Part shown: piece after piece, positions 34,121 through 43,970 of the stretch
Layout of the letters: each line of letters begins with the position of its first letter
Position numbering within the stretch: position 1 is the stretch's first letter
Assembly (NCBI GenBank): GCA_900543305.1
Contig: UQQZ01000001.1
Location: forward strand, 1-64,000
Reading direction: 5' to 3'
Source: an uncultured Oscillospiraceae bacterium
GTDB lineage: Bacteria; Bacillota; Clostridia; Oscillospirales; Acutalibacteraceae
Length of the DNA: 64,000 bases
Notes under the pieces: model-generated
What the model was told of the DNA's origin: nothing
What the model saw: the letters and a program-made list of their open reading frames with translations, nothing else
Databases searched by the model: none
Program-made: the position numbers and the translations under genes

Positions 34121-35209
34121 TTATCGTAATGCACGTTTCAAATACACATACGATTCTTCTCTTTTTTCTTCCAATATCCCCGAAACTTTCACATAGTCAA
34201 TATCTGACAATTCTTTATATTCCTCTCCAGAATACCTACGCAGATTTCTCTCTTGTAAATCAAACATTTGAAAAACACTATCGAACCTAGCATTATTTTC
34301 TGTTATTGGATAACTCAAAAATTGTTTTTCAAAGTTAATGGAAAAAATAGTTCCATGGAAGGAATTGGTAATCACATAAGCAGCGTTTAAGAATAATGAA
34401 ACAAATCTTTCTGGAGTTACAAACTTTTCAATTACATCATCGTTGGAATACTTTTCAAATCCAACAGAAATCCTCCGTATTTTTAAGCCTTTCTTTTGTG
34501 CAATCTGGCGTGCAATATTCAAAATAGATTTTGCATTTCCAAAATAGTACACCAGTAAGTACGATTCTTCCTCGACCTGTCCATGTGAAAAATATCTCCA
34601 TTCTTCTTGTCCTAACAACAATGTTGGATCAAGTACACAGACTGGTCGATATCCAAGGTTTTTCAAGATCGGAATACTCGAAAGCTCACGAACAGAAATA
34701 AAACAGTAATCTTTCAAATATTCTTTTATTATTTTACCTTCTTTATCAGTCAAATCAGGTATACCAATACTAGAAGCATATGATATTTTCTTTCCGGTCA
34801 CCCCATCCAGAAAGTAAACCGGGTTAAAGCCGCCATTTGCTCTGGGATTCCATATTTGATCACTGCCAGAGCAATATATATCTGCCTTCGGAAAGTTCCA
34901 TCTTTTCTCTTCGTCAAGCGTCACGGGTTCTGATAGCTTTAACCTTCTCTCCTGAAAATCCCTAAATAGTCTTGTTGTAATATGTTTGGGATATAGTGTT
35001 TTAGCTAAATATGCAAGTTTAATAATTGGGTTTTTTTTAAATTTGTTGTTTATATTAAGTAAATAACCTTTTATAGTCTGATTAGGCAATTTGTAATCAA
35101 TTATTTCTACTTCATTTCCCATTTCTTCAAAATAATGTTGTAGCGCGTATGTCTGAAGAACGGCTCCATAATTTCTGGCAGCGTGCATAGTAATAATTGC
35201 AACCTTCAT
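34121..35209 (-). CDS. Polysaccharide pyruvyl transferase family protein
   Basis: 362 aa from ATG 35209 (GGAGAC and AGGAG precede). GT-B-like fold typical of the family: MKVAIITMHAARNYGAVLQTYAL at the start, YCSGSDQIWNP, ISYASSIGIPD, CVLDPTLLL and ITNSFHGTIFSI. These enzymes add ketal-linked pyruvate from PEP to a sugar of the repeat unit. The partner FrhB gene is two places downstream. Confidence 0.9.
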   Translation of the reverse strand: MKVAIITMHAARNYGAVLQTYALQHYFEEMGNEVEIIDYKLPNQTIKGYLLNINNKFKKNPIIKLAYLAKTLYPKHITTRLFRDFQERRLKLSEPVTLDEEKRWNFPKADIYCSGSDQIWNPRANGGFNPVYFLDGVTGKKISYASSIGIPDLTDKEGKIIKEYLKDYCFISVRELSSIPILKNLGYRPVCVLDPTLLLGQEEWRYFSHGQVEEESYLLVYYFGNAKSILNIARQIAQKKGLKIRRISVGFEKYSNDDVIEKFVTPERFVSLFLNAAYVITNSFHGTIFSINFEKQFLSYPITENNARFDSVFQMFDLQERNLRRYSGEEYKELSDIDYVKVSGILEEKREESYVYLKRALR

Positions 35210-35224
35210 TTCTCCTGTCTCCAT

Positions 35225-35950
35225 TTATTCTGTATGATCATTTAAATATTTATCAATATTTAAATAGCGGCTATATGATGTAATATCGTTTTTAACATAG
35301 TCATCATGTTCAAATTCAGTAAACTGAATTGTACAATCAGTACCGTCAACAACATGAGCAACAAAACACAACTTATTTTTAAACGAAAGTTTATCAAATG
35401 CCTTGATATGGTCCGCTGTTGCTCTATTCTGATCGTTAAATTTCACAATCAAATTATCCCAGTTCATTCTGGCTTTTCTACGGTTCCATTTTTCGTATGC
35501 CTCTTTTTCGCTTTTGTAATGCAAAAAGACGATCTCAACATCATCCAGTAATCCTATCGGGTAATATCTATCTCTTTCTGTATAAAAATCATAATATTTT
35601 GATTTTTTTTTGGGAATGAATTTCAAATCCAGAGAAAGATAATATTCCAGATTTTGAACAAATTTCAAATACTCATCTGCAAAGAACGTTAAGCCGATGG
35701 TTGGGGACGTGTATGGAAGACCATATCGTTGATAGATTTTCCCTCCCCAACAATTATTGGAAATTATTGTAAAATTTTTATTCTTTAATAAAAAGCTCCG
35801 CCTATACCACTTTAAGAAATTATCAATCGTATGTTCTTTTATCCATTTTATTTGTCCTTTGACCATAACTAAATCTCCTCGCATTAAGGTTACCCTTTTC
35901 CCAGAAAACCTTTTTATTTTTCTCTTGACACATCGCCACATTTCTATCAT
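35225..35950 (-). CDS. DUF1919 exopolysaccharide biosynthesis protein
   Basis: 241 aa from ATG 35950, sharing one base with the flippase stop; the TTG one codon earlier is also possible. Signature FTIISNNCWGGKIYQRYGLPYTSPTIGLTFFADEY is that of DUF1919, found only in capsule/exopolysaccharide loci, and DVEIVFLHYKSEKEAYEKWNRR is the conserved C-terminal block. The role may be transfer of a phosphate-linked group; not shown experimentally to my knowledge. Confidence 0.85.
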   Translation of the reverse strand: MIEMWRCVKRKIKRFSGKRVTLMRGDLVMVKGQIKWIKEHTIDNFLKWYRRSFLLKNKNFTIISNNCWGGKIYQRYGLPYTSPTIGLTFFADEYLKFVQNLEYYLSLDLKFIPKKKSKYYDFYTERDRYYPIGLLDDVEIVFLHYKSEKEAYEKWNRRKARMNWDNLIVKFNDQNRATADHIKAFDKLSFKNKLCFVAHVVDGTDCTIQFTEFEHDDYVKNDITSYSRYLNIDKYLNDHTE

Positions 35951-37494
35951 CAATGAATTTTTCTTTTTAATATCCGAAATATGAGATTTTTCAATTCAAG
36001 AAAATCTCGTTTTCTTCCATATATAAGGAATATATATGATATTATGAAAATAGTAGAATACAATATTGTAATAAAGAAATACAATACCGGGCTCAAGTTC
36101 AAAGCAATAACTTTAGAGCGAATAATGAAAAGAAGTCCTATTCCTAAAAAATCATATACTACATACCTAATAAATGTGAAATAATACCTGAATGCTTTCT
36201 TATTAAACACTAATTCATATGTATACATAGAATCGATCCAAAATGTCGTCAATAACCTACTAATGCTTGTTGCTAGAACAATGCCTGTTATTCCCATAAT
36301 TTTTGCTAAAACAATAGACATGAACACATTAATAATTATTGTAAGTAATGGTCTGTACCTCCCTACTTTAAAAACACCACAAGCATCTTTAAAGGTATCA
36401 ATTGGTATCATATATCCAGCAAGAATAAAGTCCATCACAAACACAAACACCGTGAGATCAGAAAAAATAAATTCTTCGCCTAACCATAATGTGATAAAGG
36501 GATTCAGCATTTGAAATAACATCATGCCCCCTGCCCCATATAAAACAGAAGATGCCAAAAAAATTTTATCGAATATTCTTTCTCTTTTCTCACTCTCTGC
36601 GGACACATTTAGATTACCAACACTCGCGGTTAACGATGTAAATATTAAACCAATAAAACCTGTAACCGTTGAAATCAAAAGGTGATAATTTGAATATATT
36701 CCAACAATAGATACACCAATAAAGGCAGATATTATTATATTATCAGTTGAGTTCAGCATTACCGCACCCATTTTAAAAAGCGCAATACTGAAAACACTAT
36801 TTCCAATGCTCTTCTTATCATCAACTGAAAGAGATTTACACTTAGAGGCCTTTATATAAGGATATTCTTTTTCAACAATTTTATATACCCAATATTGTTG
36901 AGCATTCTGAGTCAAAAACTGAATTGCTAAATATAATATATAATTATGATAAAATAGCAACAGCACAATTTGAACACAATTTGTAATAAAATAACAAATT
37001 ATATTTGTTTTCTCAATTTTATGTTTTTTTTGCGACGCAACCAATAAGACTTGCCTATAAGAAAACAACAAATAACTTGACGCAATATTTACGACATAAA
37101 TTACATATGCGAAATATAAGTCGGTGGTCAAATGATAGTCTGAAACAATAATCTGTAAAAAAGGAAGGATTAGTAAACCTGTTCCCAGGATAACAAAACC
37201 TATTATCTTATAAACTCTCCGATAAAACTGAACTATTGATTTAATCTTTTCAATATTTTTTTCTGCAATCGGCTTATATAGTGTAAAAGTAACTGCCGTA
37301 CCGATTCCTAGTTCGCTTAAAGCCAAATAGCTTAATATACTTGCATATACTCCGTTAATGCCAAGTATTTCTTTACCTAGCACATATATAAATACTGTTC
37401 GAGATAAGAACGAAAAGATAATCTTTATCAACTGGCTGATTATGCTAAAATTTATATTTAGTATTGAGTTTTCTGTTCTTGACTTCTCTGCCAT
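35950..37494 (-). CDS. Wzx-type oligosaccharide flippase
   Basis: 514 aa from ATG 37494 (AGAGG seven bases upstream; TTG 37509 possible). About 12-14 hydrophobic segments throughout, MATE/MOP superfamily pattern (GKEILGINGVYASILSYLALSELGIGTAVTFTLYKPIAE). It flips the undecaprenyl-linked repeat unit across the membrane. It overlaps or abuts genes on both sides and is strongly AT-rich. Confidence 0.9.
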   Translation of the reverse strand: MAEKSRTENSILNINFSIISQLIKIIFSFLSRTVFIYVLGKEILGINGVYASILSYLALSELGIGTAVTFTLYKPIAEKNIEKIKSIVQFYRRVYKIIGFVILGTGLLILPFLQIIVSDYHLTTDLYFAYVIYVVNIASSYLLFSYRQVLLVASQKKHKIEKTNIICYFITNCVQIVLLLFYHNYILYLAIQFLTQNAQQYWVYKIVEKEYPYIKASKCKSLSVDDKKSIGNSVFSIALFKMGAVMLNSTDNIIISAFIGVSIVGIYSNYHLLISTVTGFIGLIFTSLTASVGNLNVSAESEKRERIFDKIFLASSVLYGAGGMMLFQMLNPFITLWLGEEFIFSDLTVFVFVMDFILAGYMIPIDTFKDACGVFKVGRYRPLLTIIINVFMSIVLAKIMGITGIVLATSISRLLTTFWIDSMYTYELVFNKKAFRYYFTFIRYVVYDFLGIGLLFIIRSKVIALNLSPVLYFFITILYSTIFIISYIFLIYGRKRDFLELKNLIFRILKRKIH

Positions 37495-37505
37495 AGCATT
37501 CCTCT

Positions 37506-38525
37506 TCAAGTTAAATTTGATTTTATTCTATATACAGCTTGCTTAGTTCGTCTTTTGATTATATAATTAGCAATACATATACGGCTTCGTGACATTCTAT
37601 CAAGCACAGAACTATTGCAATATTTTTTAATATACGCAGCTATATCTTTGCGATTCAGAAAATTAAAAATATTGTTGACGCATTCTATTATTCCTATTTT
37701 TTGTTTAGTATACATATTTACACACTGCATAGGAAACCCTATCAAAAGGTCATGATAAAAAATTGACCAGTTAATTTCAGTTGTTCGACTAATCGTTCTC
37801 TTTAGTACATCTATAACACATTCCCATGATGTTATATCTTCAAGTTGACTACTTTTGGATAGTGAGTCTTTATGTATAAACTGATGATAAAGAACTGCTT
37901 CAATCAGTTCTATATTTTTACAGTGAGAAATATACTCCATACAAAAACATAAATCCTCCATCATCTTAATTGTTTCTGGAAATTTAATATTACAATGTTC
38001 AATAATAGTTTTTTTGAAAAGCTTACATACAGGTCCTCTTGTTCCTGTATATTTAAAAAACGCATATGGATTTCTCTGCAGTTCCTCTTTTCGTACTATA
38101 GTGTGCTGGTACCGTTCCTTACCAATACACTCTACCTTGTCCTTCCCATCAGGAACTTCATCATAGAATCTGCCACAAAGAATTAAATCTAAATCTGAAT
38201 TCGCCTCTGCCGCTTTAATCATCTTCTCAAGATAATCAGATTCCCAATAGTCATCACAATCAAGGAATGTAATATATCTACCCTTTGCTACTGACAAACC
38301 TCTGTTTCTAGCGCATCCAGGTCCAGGTTTCATCTCCTGAAATAAGACAACTTTTTTTGTAAATTCAGCATATCTCTTACAAATCGCATAGCTACGGTCA
38401 TTTGAATTGTTGTCAATCAGCACAATTTCAAATTCCTGATAAGTTTGGTTTAGTAAAGACTCCATACAGCGTTCAATATATTTTTCTCCGTTATATATTG
38501 GTATTATTATTGAAATATTAACCAT
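37506..38525 (-). CDS. Family 2 glycosyltransferase
   Basis: 339 aa GT-A enzyme. NISIIIPIYNGEKYIERCMESLL start, VLIDNNSNDRS nucleotide-sugar site, GCARNRGLSVAKGRYITFLDCDDYW with the DxD-type metal motif. The C-terminal 120 residues are basic and aromatic as in capsule GT2s. Donor and acceptor unknown. Confidence 0.9.
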   Translation of the reverse strand: MVNISIIIPIYNGEKYIERCMESLLNQTYQEFEIVLIDNNSNDRSYAICKRYAEFTKKVVLFQEMKPGPGCARNRGLSVAKGRYITFLDCDDYWESDYLEKMIKAAEANSDLDLILCGRFYDEVPDGKDKVECIGKERYQHTIVRKEELQRNPYAFFKYTGTRGPVCKLFKKTIIEHCNIKFPETIKMMEDLCFCMEYISHCKNIELIEAVLYHQFIHKDSLSKSSQLEDITSWECVIDVLKRTISRTTEINWSIFYHDLLIGFPMQCVNMYTKQKIGIIECVNNIFNFLNRKDIAAYIKKYCNSSVLDRMSRSRICIANYIIKRRTKQAVYRIKSNLT

Positions 38526-38538
38526 TTTTTATCACTCT

Positions 38539-39618
38539 TTATCGCCAAAAAGAATAACCATATGTACACAAACCATTGTGTGGGAATAGATACAACATTA
38601 GTGCAGTCAAAAGTAAAAAAATAACTCCTTTAAATAACCGTCTCTGATCTTCCACAATGGCATATTGCAATTCTGGCAATAGAAGTGTGAAAAATACGAA
38701 AAAATATCGTCCCTGACGGGCTGATGCTGAAACCGCTAGAGCAATTATAAAAAAGAAAGTCGTTAAAAACATCGCATCCACTAAACTCGGAAACAATGAG
38801 ACGCTATTCGTCTCGCATGCATCTATTGTACTTTGCTTAATAATAGTATTGTAATAGGTAATGCTAAATAGCAATACAAGAGCAGCAATTAACATCCGGG
38901 AATAGGCTCCTGTTGAACCTACTTGATATGCATTAAAAAAACGATCCACTAAAATCTGTCCAATTTGATATCTGAAAATATAGGCAGAAAAAACCCCAAC
39001 AATATATACCAATTTCTTTGCTGCTTGATTTTTTATCAGCTCCATTAAATATATAATCAAAAAAGCCCATGCAGATCTATGAAAAAAGCCTCCCCCTATA
39101 ACTAATACAAGTGCAAAAATTTTTAAAATTTTTCTATCAGACTGAAATAAAATATACGACGAATATACAAAAAAATATGCTACATTTTGTCTCATTCCTG
39201 TCATCGCAAAAAGGATAAATTCCATCGTGCTAAATGCATAGAATGACAAAACACAATCTTTCGAGTATTTATAAATAATTATTCCAAGAGGAATAATCGA
39301 GATACAAGCACCTATAGTTAGAAAAATCCTTGGATCACTAGTTATTTTAGCTATAAAATAAGTATACCATCTAAAACCAATTTCATAAACGTTTCTGGTA
39401 AGAGCACTTTGTGGATTATTAACTACCGATCTAAAATAATTCACATAGTTCTGTGTATCATTGCCCACAGATTCTCCTCGAAGGGAAACAAAGAGTAATA
39501 TCTGTAATGTATTTAAAATGCAAACATATTTTCTTCTTTTATCTATATCTTTTGTTACGGCGAATATTATTACATCTACCAATATAATCAAAAAGGCATT
39601 TATATAAAATGGAATCAT
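38539..39618 (-). CDS. EpsG family polysaccharide polymerase
   Basis: 359 aa with about ten membrane segments. The EpsG features are seen: LRGESVGNDTQNYVNYF near residue 50, FYAFSTMEFILFAMTGMRQNVAYF, and FFHRSAWAFLIIYL. EpsG-like proteins act as Wzy-type polymerases that join repeat units outside the membrane. The stop of this gene's upstream neighbour overlaps its start by four bases. Confidence 0.88.
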   Translation of the reverse strand: MIPFYINAFLIILVDVIIFAVTKDIDKRRKYVCILNTLQILLFVSLRGESVGNDTQNYVNYFRSVVNNPQSALTRNVYEIGFRWYTYFIAKITSDPRIFLTIGACISIIPLGIIIYKYSKDCVLSFYAFSTMEFILFAMTGMRQNVAYFFVYSSYILFQSDRKILKIFALVLVIGGGFFHRSAWAFLIIYLMELIKNQAAKKLVYIVGVFSAYIFRYQIGQILVDRFFNAYQVGSTGAYSRMLIAALVLLFSITYYNTIIKQSTIDACETNSVSLFPSLVDAMFLTTFFFIIALAVSASARQGRYFFVFFTLLLPELQYAIVEDQRRLFKGVIFLLLTALMLYLFPHNGLCTYGYSFWR

Positions 39619-40760
39619 TTGCCTCTCCTCTGAATTTCATTTACAAAAGCTTTAATATTCTGCTCCAACGAAAAGTTCTTTTGTGCAAACTCCATTCCAC
39701 ATCGTCCTAGTGGCTTTATAAGGGAATTATCATTAGCTAGCGCCCTCATTCTCTCTGCCATTTCACTAATATTGTGGACAACATACCCACCTGGCAAGAA
39801 TTGTACAGAGCCACAATCTGTTGAAATAAACGGAATACCACATGCCATACCCTCTACAAGAACCATCGGGAACTTTTCCACTCTGCTGCTCAACACAATA
39901 GCAGTGGCATGTTTAAACTTTTCAATTGTCTCCTGCCGATCTATTCCCACAAGAAATTCCACATTTCTTTCGCCATGCTCATTTCTTAACTTCTCATTTA
40001 GTTGAATCAGATATTCAAAATATGCATTCTTTTGAGAACCGATATAAACCATTTTCATCTCCGGACAATTTGACTGATAAAAAGCCCTCAAAGAATATTC
40101 TTGATTCTTATGTTCTGCATAGTTTGCAACTTGAAGAAAATAATTCTCATTGCATTCTGTACTTGCTGGTTCAAAGAATGCTCGTTCAGCAGCATTATGG
40201 ATTACAATGTTTTGGGTGACTCCATGCTTTTCCATGTACTTCATTGAACTATCATTTTGATCTAAATGAACAATTAAATCATAGGTTTTCGCATATCTAT
40301 ATAAATTGGCATAAAACTTTCTGCGTCGTGCATTATAGTATAATTTTGATACAATCCTGCCCGGAGAAGATTTGTCTTTTTGGCTCCAGCCAAACTCATA
40401 AATCCCATGCAAATACAATACTTTACAGCATTTGATTTCTCCTATATACGGCAAGAGCGCATCTGTCAATGCAGAATGCACAGACACATTAACTAGCACA
40501 TCCACATTCTCACACATTTCCTTTAAATAGCAAACATACTTGTTTTGGTTACCTATGATACGATCTTTCTTTGTGTATAAATCCCAATACTCTAATTTCA
40601 CTCCATTATGCATCGGAAATTCCTGAATATTATTATTTCGAGAGATTATAACGGTTACGTCATGCCCATTTTTCACCAATTCCTCCGCCATACTTTGAGT
40701 TACCATCTGAACGCCGCCTACTATTGGGTAATATGACGCAACTGTAAATAAAAACTTCAT
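39615..40760 (-). CDS. Family 4 glycosyltransferase
   Basis: 381 aa GT-B enzyme. N-terminal acceptor domain opens MKFLFTVASYYPIVGGVQMVTQSMAEEL; the C-terminal domain has EKFPMVLVEGMACGIPFISTDCGSVQ, the E-x7-E donor motif of GT4. Retaining transfer from an NDP-sugar to the lipid-linked repeat unit. Confidence 0.9.
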   Translation of the reverse strand: MKFLFTVASYYPIVGGVQMVTQSMAEELVKNGHDVTVIISRNNNIQEFPMHNGVKLEYWDLYTKKDRIIGNQNKYVCYLKEMCENVDVLVNVSVHSALTDALLPYIGEIKCCKVLYLHGIYEFGWSQKDKSSPGRIVSKLYYNARRRKFYANLYRYAKTYDLIVHLDQNDSSMKYMEKHGVTQNIVIHNAAERAFFEPASTECNENYFLQVANYAEHKNQEYSLRAFYQSNCPEMKMVYIGSQKNAYFEYLIQLNEKLRNEHGERNVEFLVGIDRQETIEKFKHATAIVLSSRVEKFPMVLVEGMACGIPFISTDCGSVQFLPGGYVVHNISEMAERMRALANDNSLIKPLGRCGMEFAQKNFSLEQNIKAFVNEIQRRGK

Positions 40761-40765
40761 AAGTC

Positions 40766-41938
40766 CTACCTCAACTTATTTTCTTTCAGAACCATATCAA
40801 AAAATTTATTTCTTCTTGTATAAATCTCGTCTCTTTGATATTTTAATGCTGTATTGTAGTTTTTCTCCGCCTGAGCCAGTTGCATCTTTCTATCGCTCAT
40901 GAAGCGTAATACATCTACCAGTTCATTAACCTTTTTCCGTGTAAAAATAGCATTATCATCAAGCAATTCCGGAATTCCTGCAGTTGTAGACCCAATAGCC
41001 GGACAAGCCCTGCTCATAGCCTCAATTAAAGCTCTCGGAAGCCCTTCTTGGTTACTTGGCTGAATGTAAATATCTAGTTGGTCAATCCACTCAAATACTT
41101 TTTCATGGGGAAGTGTTCCAACTATTTCAAAATCATCAGATACGCCATATTTTTTTGCCATACCTAATAAATAATCTGGCTTTCCTCCACCAATAACCTG
41201 ATACTTAAACTTGAAACCTTCTTTCTTTAAAATAGACATAGCTTCCAATACATAGGCTTGACCTTTATATAAAACATCAATCGCTGCAGCAGTCCCTAAA
41301 ACAAGCGGCTCGAAACAGTCTTTTTTTTGTATTTTTTCAATTCTTCTATCTAAATAACACCTATCCATTGGCATTAGCTCAACATTAGAAGCTGGAATCC
41401 ATTTTCCTTTTGTCGGATAACGTCTCTGTAAAAATTCATCGGTAACATAAATGACATATGGTGCTTTTTTTACTAACTTTTTTTGTTCGAGGAATTTATA
41501 CAAGGCGATTATTTTACCTTTTGCATTGTAATTCCAATAAGAATCCCATGCACACCCAACACATTCTACAATGTACGGTTTTTGAATCCGATGACAGATA
41601 CTCGCAGCAATCTTACCTGTTTCTCCAGAAAACCTACATACTACAAGATCGGCATCTGAGATTAGCTTTTCAAGTTTTCTCTTTACTGCATTTCTCTGTA
41701 GCAACAGTCCCTTGATTGACATATAATTATCTACATGTTCAATTTTATATTCCGAGGGAATCTGCATATATCTGTCACGGGATTCACCCTCTTTAAAAGG
41801 GTATGTTCTAATGACAACTGTTATATCATCAGACATATATTTATATCTTGATAAAGAATACGGTGTTACCGCCGTTCCATAATAGTTCCCATTTTTATCG
41901 AATTTTAGTGTTCCATCATGCACAAACAATAATTTCAT
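40766..41938 (-). CDS. Family 4 glycosyltransferase
   Basis: 390 aa. GT-B fold: acceptor-side opening MKLLFVHDGTLKFDKNGNYYG, PYIVECVGCAWDSYWNY, then QPSNQEGLPRALIEAMSRACPAIGSTTAGIPELL (E-x7-E type). Opens three bases into the previous gene's end region (four-base overlap with the upstream GT4). Specificity unknown. Confidence 0.9.
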   Translation of the reverse strand: MKLLFVHDGTLKFDKNGNYYGTAVTPYSLSRYKYMSDDITVVIRTYPFKEGESRDRYMQIPSEYKIEHVDNYMSIKGLLLQRNAVKRKLEKLISDADLVVCRFSGETGKIAASICHRIQKPYIVECVGCAWDSYWNYNAKGKIIALYKFLEQKKLVKKAPYVIYVTDEFLQRRYPTKGKWIPASNVELMPMDRCYLDRRIEKIQKKDCFEPLVLGTAAAIDVLYKGQAYVLEAMSILKKEGFKFKYQVIGGGKPDYLLGMAKKYGVSDDFEIVGTLPHEKVFEWIDQLDIYIQPSNQEGLPRALIEAMSRACPAIGSTTAGIPELLDDNAIFTRKKVNELVDVLRFMSDRKMQLAQAEKNYNTALKYQRDEIYTRRNKFFDMVLKENKLR

Positions 41939-43092
41939 TTTCTTCCCTCAATTAATTTCTCATAATCTGCTCTCTGGTTTTCAAGCATAATCCGGCGATC
42001 ATAATATTGTTTTGTTCTTTCATATGCCGCCTGACCAATTTTCTGTGAGTATTCCTTATCCGTAATTAGCTTTTTCATAGCAGACTCCAATTCAGAAACA
42101 TCTTTTGGTTCTACCAGTAAGCAGGAAATTCCATCTTCCATCACTTCAGAGGCTCCAGGAATTTTTGTTGTAATCATTGCAATTCCAAGTGCACCAGCTT
42201 CCTGAAGCACCATTCCAAACCCCTCTCTGTATGTCGGATGAACCAGCACATCCATTGCCGAATAGTATTCATTCATCTTTGAGCCATCAACCATTCCGGT
42301 CATAACAACCTGCTCTGATTTTCTCGCCCAATCTAACAACTCAACCGGAACACCGCAACTATCTTCCATAGGACCAACAATCAGCAGCTTCGCATCAGGC
42401 ACAGATTCCGAAATTCTCTGAAAAGCTGTCAGCAATTCTGTGCATCCCTTATCTGCCGAAACACGCCCAGCAAAGCCATATACAAATGCTTCATCAGAAA
42501 TACCGCATTGCTTACGAATTGCTGAACGATATTCTGGCTTTTTTAAAATATTATACCGTTTCATATCGACACCAATCGTGCCGCCATTTCCTACAACAAC
42601 AGCTTTTTCTTCTGGATAAAGCCCATCTGATACTGCAAACGCCTTGTTCATTGGACTAACAGCCCGGATATCTGTTGAATTTCTGCATACTAATTTCTCA
42701 ATGGCTTTAAAAATTTTTCGGGATATTCCACTCATTCCTACATAACGGATACCCCACTGACAATACAGTCTGATAGGCACCTTTGCTATTTTAGCTGCAA
42801 TACTTGCATAGCAAGCGGCATTCGGAGTAGAATACTGCACCATATCAAACTTCTGCTCTTTGAAGATTTGCATAAACTGCTTAATAGATTTAAGTGCAAA
42901 CAGATCAATCCCTCTTGCCATATGCACAGGAATAAAATGCAGGTATTCCGGCAATGATTTTTCAAATTTTTCATCCTCATTACAAATCAAAGTAATGTCA
43001 TATCCGCAGTTTTCATGTAAATATTTTGCAGTTTCAACCACAAATGTTTTCATCGTGATTGAAACCGTTGTACAAATACAAATCTTCTTCAT
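41935..43092 (-). CDS. Family 4 glycosyltransferase
   Basis: 385 aa. Features: CQWGIRYVGMSGISRKIFKAIEKLVC, YGFAGRVSADKGCTELLTAF, HPTYREGFGMVLQEAGALGIAMITTKIPGASE with the E-x7-E donor site. It resembles CapM/WbpU-type enzymes that often add the second sugar after the initiating transferase (inference). First of the three GT4 genes in transcription order. Confidence 0.9.
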   Translation of the reverse strand: MKKICICTTVSITMKTFVVETAKYLHENCGYDITLICNEDEKFEKSLPEYLHFIPVHMARGIDLFALKSIKQFMQIFKEQKFDMVQYSTPNAACYASIAAKIAKVPIRLYCQWGIRYVGMSGISRKIFKAIEKLVCRNSTDIRAVSPMNKAFAVSDGLYPEEKAVVVGNGGTIGVDMKRYNILKKPEYRSAIRKQCGISDEAFVYGFAGRVSADKGCTELLTAFQRISESVPDAKLLIVGPMEDSCGVPVELLDWARKSEQVVMTGMVDGSKMNEYYSAMDVLVHPTYREGFGMVLQEAGALGIAMITTKIPGASEVMEDGISCLLVEPKDVSELESAMKKLITDKEYSQKIGQAAYERTKQYYDRRIMLENQRADYEKLIEGRK

Positions 43093-43103
43093 TCTTTCAA
43101 TCC

Positions 43104-43952
43104 CTACTTCTTCTGTTTTTTTGCTTCGACAATTAAATTTACTTTATCCCGAATCAAGTCCAAATTTCGCTGATATTCTTCTTCAGAATACTTCTCAACT
43201 TCTTTTTCTTTCAGTCGGATATTTTTTACACCTTCGATAAAAATACTCTCAATTTCCCAAGGGTCTTTCACGATGTTTGCATCGCAGAAGCCTCTGGACA
43301 AAATTGCAGCGGATGAACCAAGATGATAATGCTCGGCTATGATATATTCTGCCGGAAGCATGCCGTAACCAACTCTTGCGATCCCACCAAAACCATATTT
43401 TATGCCTTTATCTCTGATTTTCTGACAAAGGTTTTTGACAACATCTCCACAAATCAGTTCGAACATAAAATTCATATGGTACGCAAGATGAAGATCATTC
43501 AATCCTATGTGAACTTCGTCAATTCCTGAAACTTCCAAAATAGAATCAATATTAGCTGCGGATTCAGCTGTTTCCACGAGAAGCTGCACCTTTGCTCTGC
43601 CATTGACATAACGCACAAATTTCTTAACATCATCCGCAGTCCTAAACATAGGAAGCATAATCACATCAGCACCTGCTTCAATAGCTTGGTTGATTTCATC
43701 CTCAGAACTACAATAATCTTCAGTAGCCGTATGCAACGGATTTACCCTGACCATAAGCTCCGCATCTGTGACAATCGGACGCAGTTTTTTTATATCATCA
43801 ATCGTATGATGATTCTTGACAGTATCCATCCCACCCTGTCTTTTATTCTTACCTATGTATTCCATATCAATCCAGATACGGTCAACCCCTGCTTTTTGAG
43901 CAATTTGTGCTGTCACTGGATTATTTGTAATATACATTAACGTTAATGCCAT
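43104..43952 (-). CDS. HpcH/HpaI aldolase-family protein in the capsule locus
   Basis: 282 aa TIM-barrel protein of the PEP/pyruvate superfamily. DRIWIDMEYIG, ADVIMLPMFRTADDVKKFV, VQLLVETAESAANIDSIL (metal Glu) and EVHIGLNDLHLAYHMN (Asp) fit class II pyruvate aldolases. Such enzymes are usually catabolic; inside a capsule operon it could make or cleave a pyruvate-derived side group or an unusual keto-sugar. Immediately flanked by an acetyltransferase gene (18-base gap) and a GT4 gene. Confidence 0.83.
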   Translation of the reverse strand: MALTLMYITNNPVTAQIAQKAGVDRIWIDMEYIGKNKRQGGMDTVKNHHTIDDIKKLRPIVTDAELMVRVNPLHTATEDYCSSEDEINQAIEAGADVIMLPMFRTADDVKKFVRYVNGRAKVQLLVETAESAANIDSILEVSGIDEVHIGLNDLHLAYHMNFMFELICGDVVKNLCQKIRDKGIKYGFGGIARVGYGMLPAEYIIAEHYHLGSSAAILSRGFCDANIVKDPWEIESIFIEGVKNIRLKEKEVEKYSEEEYQRNLDLIRDKVNLIVEAKKQKK

Positions 43953-43970
43953 CGTTTTACTCCATTTCTT

